Assembly: GCF_024505145.1 (NCBI RefSeq)
Contig: NZ_JANIAA010000046.1
Coordinates: 1 to 64,000 of the forward strand
Length of the DNA: 64,000 bases
Direction: 5' to 3'
Source of the DNA: Streptomyces rugosispiralis
GTDB lineage: Bacteria; Actinomycetota; Actinomycetes; Streptomycetales; Streptomycetaceae
How positions within the stretch are numbered: position 1 is the stretch's first letter; the number at the start of each line of letters is the position of its first letter. Below, piece by piece: positions 8,635-19,653 of this stretch. Both the position numbers and the translations under genes were made by a program. The notes under the pieces were generated by a model that did not search any database, was not told the DNA's origin, and saw only the letters and a program-made list of their open reading frames with translations.

Positions 8635-9261
8635 GTGAGAAGCACCGGCGACGGCACGGCGGCCGGAGGTCCGTATGCGCTCCAGGGGGGCGGATCGGCC
8701 GATCCGGCATTGAAGGCTCGGGTCGCGGCACAGGCCGCACCGCCGCGTGAGCCCGCCGCGGGGGGGACGGAGCAGATCGGATACCGCGGCCCCACGGCGT
8801 GCGCGGCGGCGGGGATCACCTACCGCCAGCTGGATTACTGGGCCCGCACCGGGCTGGTGGAGCCGAGTGTCCGGCCGGCGTACGGCTCGGGCAGCCAGCG
8901 GCTCTACAGCTTCCGGGACGTGGTCGTCCTCAAGATCGTGAAGCGGCTGCTGGACACCGGTGTGTCGCTCCAGAACATCCGGGCGGCGGTGGCGCACCTG
9001 CGCGCCCGGGAGCTCGACGATCTGGCGCAGATGACGCTGATGAGCGACGGCGCGACCGTCTACGAGTGCACCTCGCCCGATGAGGTCGTGGACCTCCTCC
9101 AGGGCGGCCAGGGTGTCTTCGGGATCGCCGTGGGCGTCGTCTGGCGGGATGTGGAGAGCGCGCTCTCCCAGCTGCACGGCGAGCGGGTGGACACCGGCGA
9201 GACGCTGGTCCGGCACAACCCGACCGACGAACTCGCGGCGCGTCGCAACCGGGCCGGTTAG
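8635..9261 (+). CDS. MerR-family transcriptional regulator
   Basis: 208 aa. A disordered 45-residue start is followed by a MerR winged helix: YRGPTACAAAGITYRQLDYW, then RTGLVEPSVRP, and QRLYSFRDVVVLKIVKRLLD. The C-terminal part (about 120-185) is a small effector or dimer domain (LMSDGATVYECTSPDEVVDL). It is the second of the two MerR genes that bracket DUF151 in many actinobacteria. The start is GTG 8635 because GGAGG lies 5 nt upstream and a good promoter sits at 8576-8604; an open frame begins further up at 8557 but would start before the transcript. Target genes unknown. Confidence 0.85.
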   Translation: MRSTGDGTAAGGPYALQGGGSADPALKARVAAQAAPPREPAAGGTEQIGYRGPTACAAAGITYRQLDYWARTGLVEPSVRPAYGSGSQRLYSFRDVVVLKIVKRLLDTGVSLQNIRAAVAHLRARELDDLAQMTLMSDGATVYECTSPDEVVDLLQGGQGVFGIAVGVVWRDVESALSQLHGERVDTGETLVRHNPTDELAARRNRAG

Positions 9262-9366
9262 CGGCCCTTCCGCTGGGCGCCCCGGTGGTGAACCGAGTGG
9301 CGCCCCGGGCCCGCCCCCGGCCGTTGTGCCGCCCCATTGTCAGTGGTGTGCGGCAGCATCGGAGGT

Positions 9367-10971
9367 GTGAGGGGTGCGCCGACGATTCTCCATCTGGACA
9401 TGGACGCCTTCTACGCCTCGGCGGAGCAGGCGGCCAAGCCCAGCCTGCGCGGAAAGCCGGTGATCGTAGGGGGGCTGGGGCCGCGTGGCGTGGTGGCCAC
9501 GGCCTCCTACGAGGCCCGGGTGTTCGGGGTGCACTCGGCCATGGCGATGGGCCAGGCCCGCCGCCTGTGTCCGAACGCGGCGTTCCTCATCCCCCGCTTC
9601 GCGCTCTACCGCAAGGTGAGCGACGCGGTCATGACCCTGCTGCACACGCTCTCGCCCCTGGTGGAGCCGCTGAGCCTGGACGAGGCGTTCGTCGATCTGG
9701 AGGCGGGCGGCACCGAGCCCACCGTGGCGGCGGCGCGAGCCGTGGCGGAGCGGCTGCGGACCGACATCCGGGCCGTCACCGGGCTGACCGGATCGGTGGG
9801 GCTCGCCGGATCCAAGATGCTCGCCAAGATTGGTTCGGAGCAGGCCAAGCCGGACGGCCTGGTGGTCATCGAGCCCGGGACGGAGCGCGATCTGCTCGGC
9901 CCGATGTCGGTGCGGACGCTCCCGGGCGTCGGCCCGGCCACGGCGGAGACGCTGCGCCGGGCCGGGATCCACACCGTGGCCGAGACGCGGGAGGCGGGCG
10001 AGGCCGAGCTGGTGCGGCTGCTGGGCCGGGCCCACGGCGCGTCGCTGTTCCTGATGGCCGAGGGCCGGGACGAGCGGCCCGTCGTCGCCGAGCGGGACGC
10101 CAAGTCCATCTCGGTCGAGGACACCTTCGATGTCGACGTCACCGACCGCACCCGGGTGCAGCTGGAGATCGCGCGGCTCGCCGACCGCTGTGTGCGACGG
10201 CTGCGCGAGGCGGGCCGCTCGGGGCGGACGGTCGTGATCAAGGTGCGGCGGTACGACTTCTCCACGCTCACCCGTTCGGAGACCCTGCGCGGGCCGACCG
10301 ACGACCCGGCGGTGGTGCGGGAGGCCGCGGCGCGGCTGATCGACGGGGTGGACACCACGGCGGGTGTGCGGCTGCTGGGGGTCGGCGTCAGCGGTCTGGC
10401 GGACTACACGCAGGAGGATCTCTTCGCCCAGGCGGCCCAGGCGGCCCAGGCGGCCCAGGCGGCCCAGGCCGCACAAGCCGCGGAAGCGGTTCAGGCCGCC
10501 CAAGCCGCTCACGGGGGCCTGGGGGACGCCGGGCGCCCGCCGGGCCCCGAGAGGCCGGAGCCGGTGGGAGAGGGCGCGGGAGAGGCCTCTGAGGACGCTG
10601 AGAAGCCGCGACGCTGGCTCCCGGGCTCCGATGTACGGCACGCCGAGTACGGGGCGGGCTGGGTGCAGGGGAGCGGAGTGGGCCGGGTGACCGTGCGCTT
10701 CGAGGAGCCATGGTCGCCACCGGGCCGGGTACGGACGTTTCCCGTGGACGACCCGGCGCTACGGCCTGCCGACCCGCTGCCGCTGCTGCGCCCGGACGCG
10801 GACGTGGAAGCGGACGCGGAGGAGGCCGAGGGCCCGGACCCGGGCCGGACCACGGGCCCGGCCCCGGGTGAGGGCATAGGCCCGGGTCCGGACGTGGCCG
10901 AGGGCCCGGACGGACCGGCCCCGGGGGCCGGTGGGCCGGGACGGGCTCAGCCCGTGACGTCCAGGCCGTAG
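9367..10971 (+). CDS. dinB: DNA polymerase IV (Y family)
   Basis: 534 aa from GTG 9367; starts at 9343/9346 (GTG) or 9337 (TTG) are possible, but RGAPTILHLDMDAFYASAEQ is where family members begin. Catalytic acidic residues are in HLDMDAFYASAE and LSLDEAFVDLE; helix-hairpin-helix at LPGVGPATAETLRRAGI; the little-finger domain spans about 240-345. The polymerase makes error-prone or lesion-bypass DNA. After residue 350 there is an Ala-Gln repeat linker and then a C-terminal module (GSDVRHAEYGAGWVQGSGVG, about 420-475) followed by an acidic Gly/Pro tail; this extension is actinobacterial. The 3' end overlaps the convergent PRC-barrel gene by 25 bp. Confidence 0.9.
   Translation: MRGAPTILHLDMDAFYASAEQAAKPSLRGKPVIVGGLGPRGVVATASYEARVFGVHSAMAMGQARRLCPNAAFLIPRFALYRKVSDAVMTLLHTLSPLVEPLSLDEAFVDLEAGGTEPTVAAARAVAERLRTDIRAVTGLTGSVGLAGSKMLAKIGSEQAKPDGLVVIEPGTERDLLGPMSVRTLPGVGPATAETLRRAGIHTVAETREAGEAELVRLLGRAHGASLFLMAEGRDERPVVAERDAKSISVEDTFDVDVTDRTRVQLEIARLADRCVRRLREAGRSGRTVVIKVRRYDFSTLTRSETLRGPTDDPAVVREAAARLIDGVDTTAGVRLLGVGVSGLADYTQEDLFAQAAQAAQAAQAAQAAQAAEAVQAAQAAHGGLGDAGRPPGPERPEPVGEGAGEASEDAEKPRRWLPGSDVRHAEYGAGWVQGSGVGRVTVRFEEPWSPPGRVRTFPVDDPALRPADPLPLLRPDADVEADAEEAEGPDPGRTTGPAPGEGIGPGPDVAEGPDGPAPGAGGPGRAQPVTSRP
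10426..10512 (+). repeat. 9-bp tandem repeat (Ala-Gln-Ala linker) in dinB
   Basis: Four perfect consecutive copies of GCGGCCCAG at 10432-10467, preceded by a partial copy and followed by five decayed copies to 10512 (GCCGCACAA, GCCGCGGAA and so on). It encodes an AQA-type linker between the polymerase core and the C-terminal module; the unit keeps frame, so length can drift harmlessly. Confidence 0.85.
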
Positions 10972-11264
10972 TGGTGGTAGAGCTGAAGCTCCTGCTCGGG
11001 GGAGAGGTGGCGGCCCACCCCGAAGTCCGGGGCGTCCTTGATCAGGGACCGGTCGTACGGCACTCGCAGGGTGTCGCCGACGACCTCGCTCGGTTCGAGC
11101 GGTACGAAGACGTCCCGGCTGAACAGCCCGGTGCGCACCGCCGCCCATTCGGGCTTGCCGGTCGCGTCGTCGAGATAGACCTCGTCCACGGTGCCGATCT
11201 TGGCGCCCTCGCGGTCGAATGCCTTGCGGCCGATCAGGGTCCGCGGGTCGATATCGGTCTGCAC
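10947..11264 (-). CDS. PRC-barrel domain protein
   Basis: 105 aa. The PRC-barrel core is clear: DPRTLIGRKAFDREGAKIG, TVDEVYLDDATGKPEWAAV, and the FVPLEPSEVVGDTLRVPYD strand pair. PRC barrels occur in RNA processing and photosystem proteins; free-standing ones in Streptomyces have no assigned role. The start is GTG at 11262-11264, with GGGAGAG a few nt upstream; the open frame extends further to 11315 but without a ribosome site. The C-terminus ends with SPEQELQLYHHYGLDVTG. The stop lies inside the 3' end of dinB (25 bp convergent overlap). Confidence 0.8.
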   Translation of the reverse strand: MQTDIDPRTLIGRKAFDREGAKIGTVDEVYLDDATGKPEWAAVRTGLFSRDVFVPLEPSEVVGDTLRVPYDRSLIKDAPDFGVGRHLSPEQELQLYHHYGLDVTG

Positions 11265-11404
11265 GCTCTCTCCCACAGGTGGCAAACAGATGACAAGCAG
11301 GTGACAAGTGCCCATTGCTACCTACAAAAAGCCACATCGACGCACTCGGCCACTCGAACGCCCGCGGCCGTCCCCCGCGGCAGAACCGCTGGTACGCTGA
11401 CTGT

Positions 11405-11635
11405 GGCTGCAGACCCCGTGCGGGAGAGTCCTCCGCCGACGCTGTCGGAGGCGCCGAAGGAGCAAACCCTCCCCGGAATCTCTCAGGCACACGTACCGTG
11501 CGGGTGAGGTCACTCTGGAAAGCAGGGTGGGCCACGGGCGAGCAGAGTTCCGGAACCCCTCCTCACCGACGGTGAAAACCGGTCAGGCGGTTTGTGGGCC
11601 GGTGAAGCTCTCAGGTTGAGATGACAGAGGGGGAG
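11405..11635 (+). promoter_or_regulatory. Tandem glycine riboswitch upstream of gcvP
   Basis: Two glycine aptamers in series. The first runs about 11410-11490 (GCGGGAGAGTCCTCCG, then GCGCCGAAGGAGCAA, closing with AATCTCTCAGGCA). The second runs about 11510-11632 (CTCTGGAAAGCAGGGTGG, then GACGGTGAAAACCGG, closing with GAAGCTCTCAGGTTGAGATG and ACAGAGGGGGA). These conserved blocks and the position 65 bp before gcvP make the call firm. Bound glycine is expected to turn on gcvP. A weak -10 candidate TACGCT lies at 11393-11398. The output mode (antitermination or translation) is not clear from the sequence. Confidence 0.93.
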
Positions 11636-11699
11636 GCCGTCCGGGCACCCGAGTCACGGTGCCCCTCGAAGGTCGTCACAGACCAGGAGGCCCCCGCAG

Positions 11700-14608
<2,909 letters not shown>

Positions 14609-14615
<7 letters not shown>

Positions 14616-14676
14616 GAGGGCTCAGCCCGGCGATGCGTCAGTGGGGCCGGTGCGGCGGATGCGCCGGGCCGGCCCC
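14609..14676 (+). terminator. Hairpin pair downstream of gcvP
   Basis: Hairpin 1: GGGCTGAG (14609-14616), AGGG loop, CTCAGCCC (14621-14628), overlapping the gcvP stop. Hairpin 2: GGGGCCGG (14643-14650) with CCGGCCCC (14669-14676) and an inner GGCG/CGCC pair. No T tract follows, as is common in Streptomyces terminators. Confidence 0.6.
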
Positions 14677-14704
14677 GATAGGTACGTGCCGTCGACGGCG
14701 GCCG

Positions 14705-14911
14705 TCAGGCCGCGGTGACGACGTGCTCGGAACCCAGCGGTCGGCACGGTGCGATCACGCGCCCGTCCGGCAGCAGCTCACCGGTGTCCTCGAAGAGCAG
14801 GACGCCGTTGCACAGCAGGCTCCATCCCTGCTCCGGGTGGTGCGCCACGAGGTGGGCGGCCTCCCGGTCGGCGGAGTCGGCTGACGGGCAGGGTGGTTGA
14901 TGCTGGCACAT
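14705..14911 (-). CDS. DUF5999 family small protein
   Basis: 68 aa. MCQHQPPCPSADSADREAA at the start, then HHPEQGWSLLCNGVLLFEDT and a tail rich in Val and Ala, match a short Streptomyces-restricted family (DUF5999) of unknown function. The Cys-His cluster CQHQPPC suggests metal binding but is only suggestive. The start is ATG 14911; a purine-rich GAAAGAA lies upstream. An open frame extends upstream to 15073 but its extra residues do not look coding. Convergent with gcvP. Confidence 0.7.
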   Translation of the reverse strand: MCQHQPPCPSADSADREAAHLVAHHPEQGWSLLCNGVLLFEDTGELLPDGRVIAPCRPLGSEHVVTAA

Positions 14912-15118
14912 GACAGGGTTCTTTCGCTGCGGAGTGGTGAAGGTCCTGCGGCTCGCTGCGGCGTTCATGGCCGCCCCCCGTGGTTGAGTCGGTCGATTGC
15001 TCCAGTGTTGCCCTACGGCCTGGAAACCGCAGGGATTTCGCGGTACCGGTCTCGCTAGATAATGACGCATCACCCGTCCGGACGGTTCATCGCGGCCGGA
15101 CTGTTACGAGGATGCTGC

Positions 15119-15154
15119 GGAGCGCCCCGTGACCCGGCGGTCACGGGGCGCTCC
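15119..15154 (-). terminator. Perfect 16-bp hairpin terminator
   Basis: GGAGCGCCCCGTGACC (15119-15134), CGGC loop, GGTCACGGGGCGCTCC (15139-15154): uninterrupted 16-bp stem with a tetraloop, 20 bp past the stop of the minus-strand gene at 15175-15762. It also shields the DUF5999 promoter region from that gene. Confidence 0.85.
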
Positions 15155-15174
15155 CAACCTGATGAAGGCCCAGG

Positions 15175-15762
15175 TCAGGCGGGTGAGCCAAGCAAGGGGA
15201 CGCGGGTCAGCCGGTGGGTGAGGAGAGGCAGCAGATCGGTTGCGCGGTGCGCCCGGTGGGCCGCGATACCGGGCGGGGCCGGGGCGAGCGGCATCAGCAG
15301 GTCCCCGGCGCCGAGGCCGCCTTCGGCGCCGTCCGCGGTCAGGTCGCCGTGCAGCCAGAGCGTGACCATGTAGAGCTCGGGGATGGACAGCAGCCGCGGC
15401 TGGTACGCCGAGGGCAGTGACTCGGCCTGGCTCAGGGCGAGTTCGGCCGAGCTGACGTAGGGGCCCTCGGAGAAGTGCGAGAAGGCCCAGCCGTCGGCGG
15501 TGAGCATCGCCTCCGCGGCGGCCACCGTAAGGTCGCCGTCGCGGATCAGGAATCGCCAGCCGGTGAGCCGGGCGCGCGGCGGGCCGTCGGGGGCGGTGAT
15601 GTCGTCCAGGACATGGACGGGGAGCGGGAGTTCGGGTTCGAAGGGGCCGGTGAGGGTGGAGAGCACGGGGGTGCGGGCCTCGCGGACGGCAGTGGGGGAA
15701 TCAAGGGCCGTGAGGACGCTGCGCAGGGCGGGCGCGGGGGCCTGGGGCACATGCAGCGGCAT
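15175..15762 (-). CDS. Conserved hypothetical protein
   Basis: 195 aa, not assigned to a known family. A Pro/Ala-rich start, then two compact segments: residues 45-75 (LPLPVHVLDDITAPDGPPR, GWRFLIRDGDLTVAAAE) and 85-145 (DGWAFSHFSEGPYVSSAELA, LLSIPELYMVTLWLHGDL). The last part contains AHRAHRATDLLPLLTHRL. No signal peptide or transmembrane segment. Codon use is like its neighbours, it has a perfect terminator, and an AT-richer control region lies upstream, so it is a real gene. Function unknown. Confidence 0.75.
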   Translation of the reverse strand: MPLHVPQAPAPALRSVLTALDSPTAVREARTPVLSTLTGPFEPELPLPVHVLDDITAPDGPPRARLTGWRFLIRDGDLTVAAAEAMLTADGWAFSHFSEGPYVSSAELALSQAESLPSAYQPRLLSIPELYMVTLWLHGDLTADGAEGGLGAGDLLMPLAPAPPGIAAHRAHRATDLLPLLTHRLTRVPLLGSPA

Positions 15763-16022
15763 AGTGGGTCGCCTCTCGCTTTGAAGACACGGTGAAGCGA
15801 TAGCGGGCCGGGTTTGGGCGGCGCTGTCGGTGGAACACGGGTCAGAGGGGAGCCGGAACAGACCGTTCGGGCGTTATCTCTCTGCCTCGTTAGCCGAGTT
15901 TATACGACAAGTGTTCCCGTTGTGTTTCATCTAGCCGCTGCCGATATCGCCGACAAGAGGATATCCAGACCCCGGGAAGGCGGGGATTTTCCCCGATTCA
16001 GTGCCAGATGAACGGATATGAC
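15763..16022. other. AT-richer intergenic region with two inverted repeats
   Basis: No gene is supported here. The stretch 15880-16030 is much richer in A+T than its surroundings. It holds a hairpin CGGGGA-TTT-TCCCCG (15981-15995) and an inverted repeat TGCCAG (16002-16007) / CTGGCA (16023-16028) with a 15-nt spacer. The second repeat overlaps the likely -35 box of the downstream gene, so it may be an operator. It also contains the promoter of the minus-strand gene ending at 15762. Confidence 0.5.
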
Positions 16023-16051
16023 CTGGCATTTTGAGGCCCGCGCGGTAGGCT
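16023..16051 (+). promoter_or_regulatory. Candidate promoter of the GCS2-family gene
   Basis: CTGGCA (16023-16028), 17-nt spacer, TAGGCT (16046-16051). Transcription would start near 16058, giving a leader of about 150 nt. The -35 box doubles as one arm of the TGCCAG/CTGGCA inverted repeat. Confidence 0.45.
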
Positions 16052-16209
16052 GGAACTCGTTGGTCCATTTCCCTGGCGCAATGCGCAGTTCCACAGAGCG
16101 TACCGGCTGAGTCGGGATCGCGGGGCGTTATCGATCACATTGGTGGGCATCATCGAGCGTGGTGTGCACACGGCTGGCGCCGATGATCCACTCGAGGAGG
16201 GACGCTTCG

Positions 16210-17712
16210 ATGGGGGAGAAGCTCATAGCCGGTGAGTTCGACCCGTCCGGCCGGCGACGGCAGCGCGTCCGGTTGCGGCAGTGCCTCGACGGGCTGGGCC
16301 GGCTCCTGGACGACAAGCGATTCGACCGCCCGAAGAATCTGATGGGGCTGGAGATCGAGCTGAATCTGGCCGGGGCCGACGGGCTGCCGAGGATGATGAA
16401 CGCGGAGGTTCTGGAGCGCATCGGGAGTCATGATTTCCAGACCGAACTCGGGCAGTGCAATCTTGAAGTAAACATCGTGCCCCACCGTTTGTACGGACGC
16501 GTTCTCGATCAGCTCTCCGAAGAGTTGCGAACCGGTTTGTCATATGCCGATCGCAAGGCGCGGGAAGTGTCCTCCGAGATCGTGATGATCGGAATTCTGC
16601 CAACCCTCGCCGCGGACGATCTGGGATCCACGAACCTCTCCTATGACGACCGTTACAAACTTCTCAATGAGCAGATGCTGGCCGCCCGCGGCGAGGATTT
16701 CCTCATCGACATCGAGGGCCGGGAGCGATTCACCTACGCCAGCTCCTCCATCGCCCCCGAGGCGGCCTGCACCTCCGTCCAGCTCCATCTCCAGGTCACC
16801 CCGGGCCGCTTCGCGGACGCGTGGAACGCGGCGCAGGCGGCGGCCGCCGCGCAGATCGCGGTGGGCGCCAACTCGCCGTTCGTCTTCGGCCGCGAGGCGT
16901 GGCGCGAATCCCGGCCGCCGCTGTTCCTGCAAGCCACCGATGTGCGCCCGCCGGAGATCGCCGGCCAGGGGGCGCGCCCGCGCACCTGGTTCGGCGAGCG
17001 CTGGATCGACTCCGCGTACGAGCTGTTCGAGGAGAACCTGCGCTACTTCCCGCCGCTGCTCTCCACCGGCCAGGACGAGGACCCGCTGCGGGCGCTGGAC
17101 GACGGCGGGGTGCCCGAGCTCCAGGAACTGGCGCTGCACAACGGCACGATCTACCGCTGGAACCGGCCCGTCTACGCCGTCGTGGACGGTGTGCCGCATC
17201 TGCGTGTGGAGAACCGCGTGCTCCCGGCCGGACCCACGGTCACCGATGTCATCGCCAACGCCGCCTTCTACTACGGGCTGGTCAGGGCGCTCGCCGAGGA
17301 GCCCCGCCCGGTGTGGACCCGGCTGCCGTTCGCGGCCGCCGCGGCCAACTTCGAGGCGGCCTGCCGGCATGGCATCGACGCCGTCCTGCAGTGGCCCAAG
17401 TCCGGCCGGTCGGCGTCCCTGACCCGTACCTCCGCCGTACGGCTGGTCCGCGAGGAGCTGCTGCCGCTCGCCGCGTCCGGCCTCGACTCCTGGGGCGTGG
17501 AGCCCGCCGACCGCGACCGCTATCTCGGCGTGATCGAGGAGCGCTGCAAGCTGGGGGTCAACGGCGCGTCCTGGCAGACGGCCACCTACCGTCGGGCGCT
17601 GGGCGGCGGACTGGACCGGGACGCGGCCCTCGCGGCGATGACCCGCCGCTACTGCGCGCTGATGCGGACCGACGCGCCGGTGCACACCTGGCCCACCGAT
17701 CTCTCCGGGTGA
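16210..17712 (+). CDS. Glutamate-cysteine ligase family (GCS2-type) protein
   Basis: 500 aa. The region MGLEIELNLAGADG, then QTELGQCNLEVNI and CTSVQLHLQVTP, carries the acidic and basic residues that bind ATP and metal in carboxylate-amine ligases of the GCS2/YbdK fold. It should join an amino-acid carboxylate to an amine with ATP, but the substrates are unknown; gamma-glutamylcysteine synthesis (as in ergothioneine EgtA) is one option only. ATG 16210 is preceded by GAGGAGGG at 7-8 nt. It stands alone on the plus strand, with a promoter near 16023-16051 and a long leader. No other thiol biosynthesis gene is nearby. Confidence 0.75.
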   Translation: MGEKLIAGEFDPSGRRRQRVRLRQCLDGLGRLLDDKRFDRPKNLMGLEIELNLAGADGLPRMMNAEVLERIGSHDFQTELGQCNLEVNIVPHRLYGRVLDQLSEELRTGLSYADRKAREVSSEIVMIGILPTLAADDLGSTNLSYDDRYKLLNEQMLAARGEDFLIDIEGRERFTYASSSIAPEAACTSVQLHLQVTPGRFADAWNAAQAAAAAQIAVGANSPFVFGREAWRESRPPLFLQATDVRPPEIAGQGARPRTWFGERWIDSAYELFEENLRYFPPLLSTGQDEDPLRALDDGGVPELQELALHNGTIYRWNRPVYAVVDGVPHLRVENRVLPAGPTVTDVIANAAFYYGLVRALAEEPRPVWTRLPFAAAAANFEAACRHGIDAVLQWPKSGRSASLTRTSAVRLVREELLPLAASGLDSWGVEPADRDRYLGVIEERCKLGVNGASWQTATYRRALGGGLDRDAALAAMTRRYCALMRTDAPVHTWPTDLSG

Positions 17713-17787
17713 CACCCCCACCGTGGACCATGACCCCGTATTGTCCGGTGAACGGGGCGGGTGCACCGATGAGGCGGAGAGACGGAA

Positions 17788-18600
17788 GTGGGGACAGGAG
17801 TGCGGTCACAGGCGCGGGGCTCGGGGTTGCCCGTGGTCGAGGACGGGCTCTCGCGGCGGATGCTGCGCAATGAGACGCTGCTCGTGCTGGCGCTGTCCCT
17901 CGGCGCGAGCGCGCTGTCCGCGCTGATCAGCTTTATCGGCTCGGTGACCAAACCGGGCGGGCTGAAGCACCAGGCGGCCAATCTCAACTCCTCCGCGGCG
18001 CCGGGGCGGCCCTGGCTGGATCTCGCCTGGCAGCTGTTCGGCATCTCCACCGCGCTGGTGCCGGTCGCGCTGGTGGCCCATCTGCTGCTGCGCGAGGGCG
18101 CCGGGCTGCGGGCGATCGGCTTCGACCGCGACCGGCCGCGGTTCGACCTGGCGTGGGGTGCCGCGATCGCGGCCACGATCGGCGGCACCGGGCTGCTGCT
18201 CTACCTCGGGGCGCGGGCCGCCGGGGGCAACCTCACGGTGGTGCCCGAGTCGCTGCCGGACGTCTGGTGGAAGATCCCCGTACTGATCGCCTCCGCCGTG
18301 CAGAACGCGGTGCTGGAGGAGGTGATCGTGGTCGGCTATCTGCTGCGCAGGCTCGGGCAGTTGGGCTGGACCCCGATGGCCGCCCTGCTGGCCAGTTCGG
18401 TGCTGCGCGGTTCGTACCACCTCTACCAGGGGATCGGCGGCTTCTTCGGCAATCTGGCGATGGGCGTGATCTTCGTGCTGCTCTACCGCCGCTGGGGGCG
18501 GGTCGGGCCGCTGGTCGCCGCCCACTCGCTGATCGACATCGTGGCCTTCGTCGGATACGCCGCGCTGGCGGGCCGGGTGGACTGGCTGCCCACGGCCTGA
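17788..18600 (+). CDS. CPBP-family intramembrane protease homologue
   Basis: 270 aa, six to eight hydrophobic segments. The CPBP/CAAX signature lies at residues 165-190 (QNAVLEEVIVVGYLLRRL): the paired glutamates are present, but the Arg of the usual EExxxRG is Val. The later motifs are GSYHLYQGIGG and AAHSLIDIVAF with the expected histidines. Family members are putative metal-dependent membrane proteases or bacteriocin self-immunity proteins; no bacteriocin gene is nearby. The start is GTG 17788; a purine-rich GAGACGGAA lies just upstream. Convergent with the PhzF gene 28 bp away. Confidence 0.8.
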   Translation: MGTGVRSQARGSGLPVVEDGLSRRMLRNETLLVLALSLGASALSALISFIGSVTKPGGLKHQAANLNSSAAPGRPWLDLAWQLFGISTALVPVALVAHLLLREGAGLRAIGFDRDRPRFDLAWGAAIAATIGGTGLLLYLGARAAGGNLTVVPESLPDVWWKIPVLIASAVQNAVLEEVIVVGYLLRRLGQLGWTPMAALLASSVLRGSYHLYQGIGGFFGNLAMGVIFVLLYRRWGRVGPLVAAHSLIDIVAFVGYAALAGRVDWLPTA

Positions 18601-18628
18601 CCCGCCGTCCGGCGCGTCCGGTCCGGTC

Positions 18629-19450
18629 TCAGGTCAGCAGCTCGCCGTCGATGACGGTGACGGCGCCGCCCGTCAGCAGCGTACGGTCGCCGCGCAGCGC
18701 GGTGCGGACCAGGCCGGTGCGCGCGGACGCCTGGAGCCCGGTCAGCTCGTCGCGGCCGAACCGGGCCGACCAGTAGGGCGCCAGCGCGGTGTGCGCGCTG
18801 CCGGTGACCGGGTCCTCGTCGATGCCGACGCCCGGGGCGAACAGCCGCGAGACGAAGTCATAGCCGCGCCCGGGGTCCTCGGCGGCCGCGGTCACGATGA
18901 CGCCCCGGTGGCTGATCCGCTTGAGCGCGGCGATGTCGGGGGCCAGGGCGCGCACGGTCTTCTCGTCGGCCACCTCGATCAGGAGGTCGTCGATGAACGG
19001 GCCGGCGTGATGGGCGGCCACGATCTCGACGCCGAGCGCGCCGACCTCGGCCGTCTTCTCGGGCGCTGGCAGCTCGGTGAGTGACGCCGTGGGGAAGTCC
19101 AGGGTGATCGAGCCGCCGTCGTCGGCCGTCGCCGACAGCACCCCGCTGAGGGTGGCGAAGCGGACCGTGCCGGTCGCGGCCCCCGTGGTCTTCAGGACAT
19201 GGGTGGTGGCGAGCGTGGCATGGCCGCACATGGGCGCCTCAGTGACCGGGGTGAACCAGCGCAGCGCCCAGTCGGCCTCCGCGGCCCGGGGGAGGGGGTG
19301 GGCGAAGGCGGTCTCGGCGAGGTTGACCTCGGCGGCGACCTGCTGGAGCCAGTGGTCGTCCGGGAAGCCGTCGGAGTCGAGGAGGACGACCCCGGCGGGG
19401 TTCCCGGCGAAGGGGCGGTCGGTGAACGCGTCGACGATTCGTATCCGCAT
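18629..19450 (-). CDS. PhzF-family isomerase
   Basis: 273 aa. Starts MRIRIVDAFTDRPFAGNPAG, the family opening; the catalytic glutamate is in NLAETAFAHP (near residue 45). MCGHATLATTHVL and GIDEDPVTGSAHTALAPYW complete the diaminopimelate-epimerase-like fold. PhzF proper isomerises 2,3-dihydro-3-hydroxyanthranilate in phenazine synthesis, but no other phenazine gene is present, so this is one of the many stand-alone members of unknown substrate. ATG 19450 is preferred over the upstream ATG 19492 because the family begins there. Confidence 0.85.
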   Translation of the reverse strand: MRIRIVDAFTDRPFAGNPAGVVLLDSDGFPDDHWLQQVAAEVNLAETAFAHPLPRAAEADWALRWFTPVTEAPMCGHATLATTHVLKTTGAATGTVRFATLSGVLSATADDGGSITLDFPTASLTELPAPEKTAEVGALGVEIVAAHHAGPFIDDLLIEVADEKTVRALAPDIAALKRISHRGVIVTAAAEDPGRGYDFVSRLFAPGVGIDEDPVTGSAHTALAPYWSARFGRDELTGLQASARTGLVRTALRGDRTLLTGGAVTVIDGELLT

Positions 19451-19653
19451 AAGCCGACCGTAGACGGCGGTGGGAGGGTGAGCCATGGCCAATCGCCCGG
19501 ATGTGGCTCCTTCTTGGGTGAGGTTGTCCGGTGGAGAGGGAGCCGCAGGGTGGGAATCGGCTCTTTGGGGTGAGCGGGACTTTCAGAGCCGTGGGTTCTG
19601 GTCCGTTGTGACGGAACACCCGACTCCGCCCATGTCATGGCAGAGTCATACAC

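Noticed and set aside
18629..19450. PhzF gene as evidence of a phenazine cluster
   Set aside because: No other phenazine gene lies in the window; PhzF homologues are common stand-alone genes.
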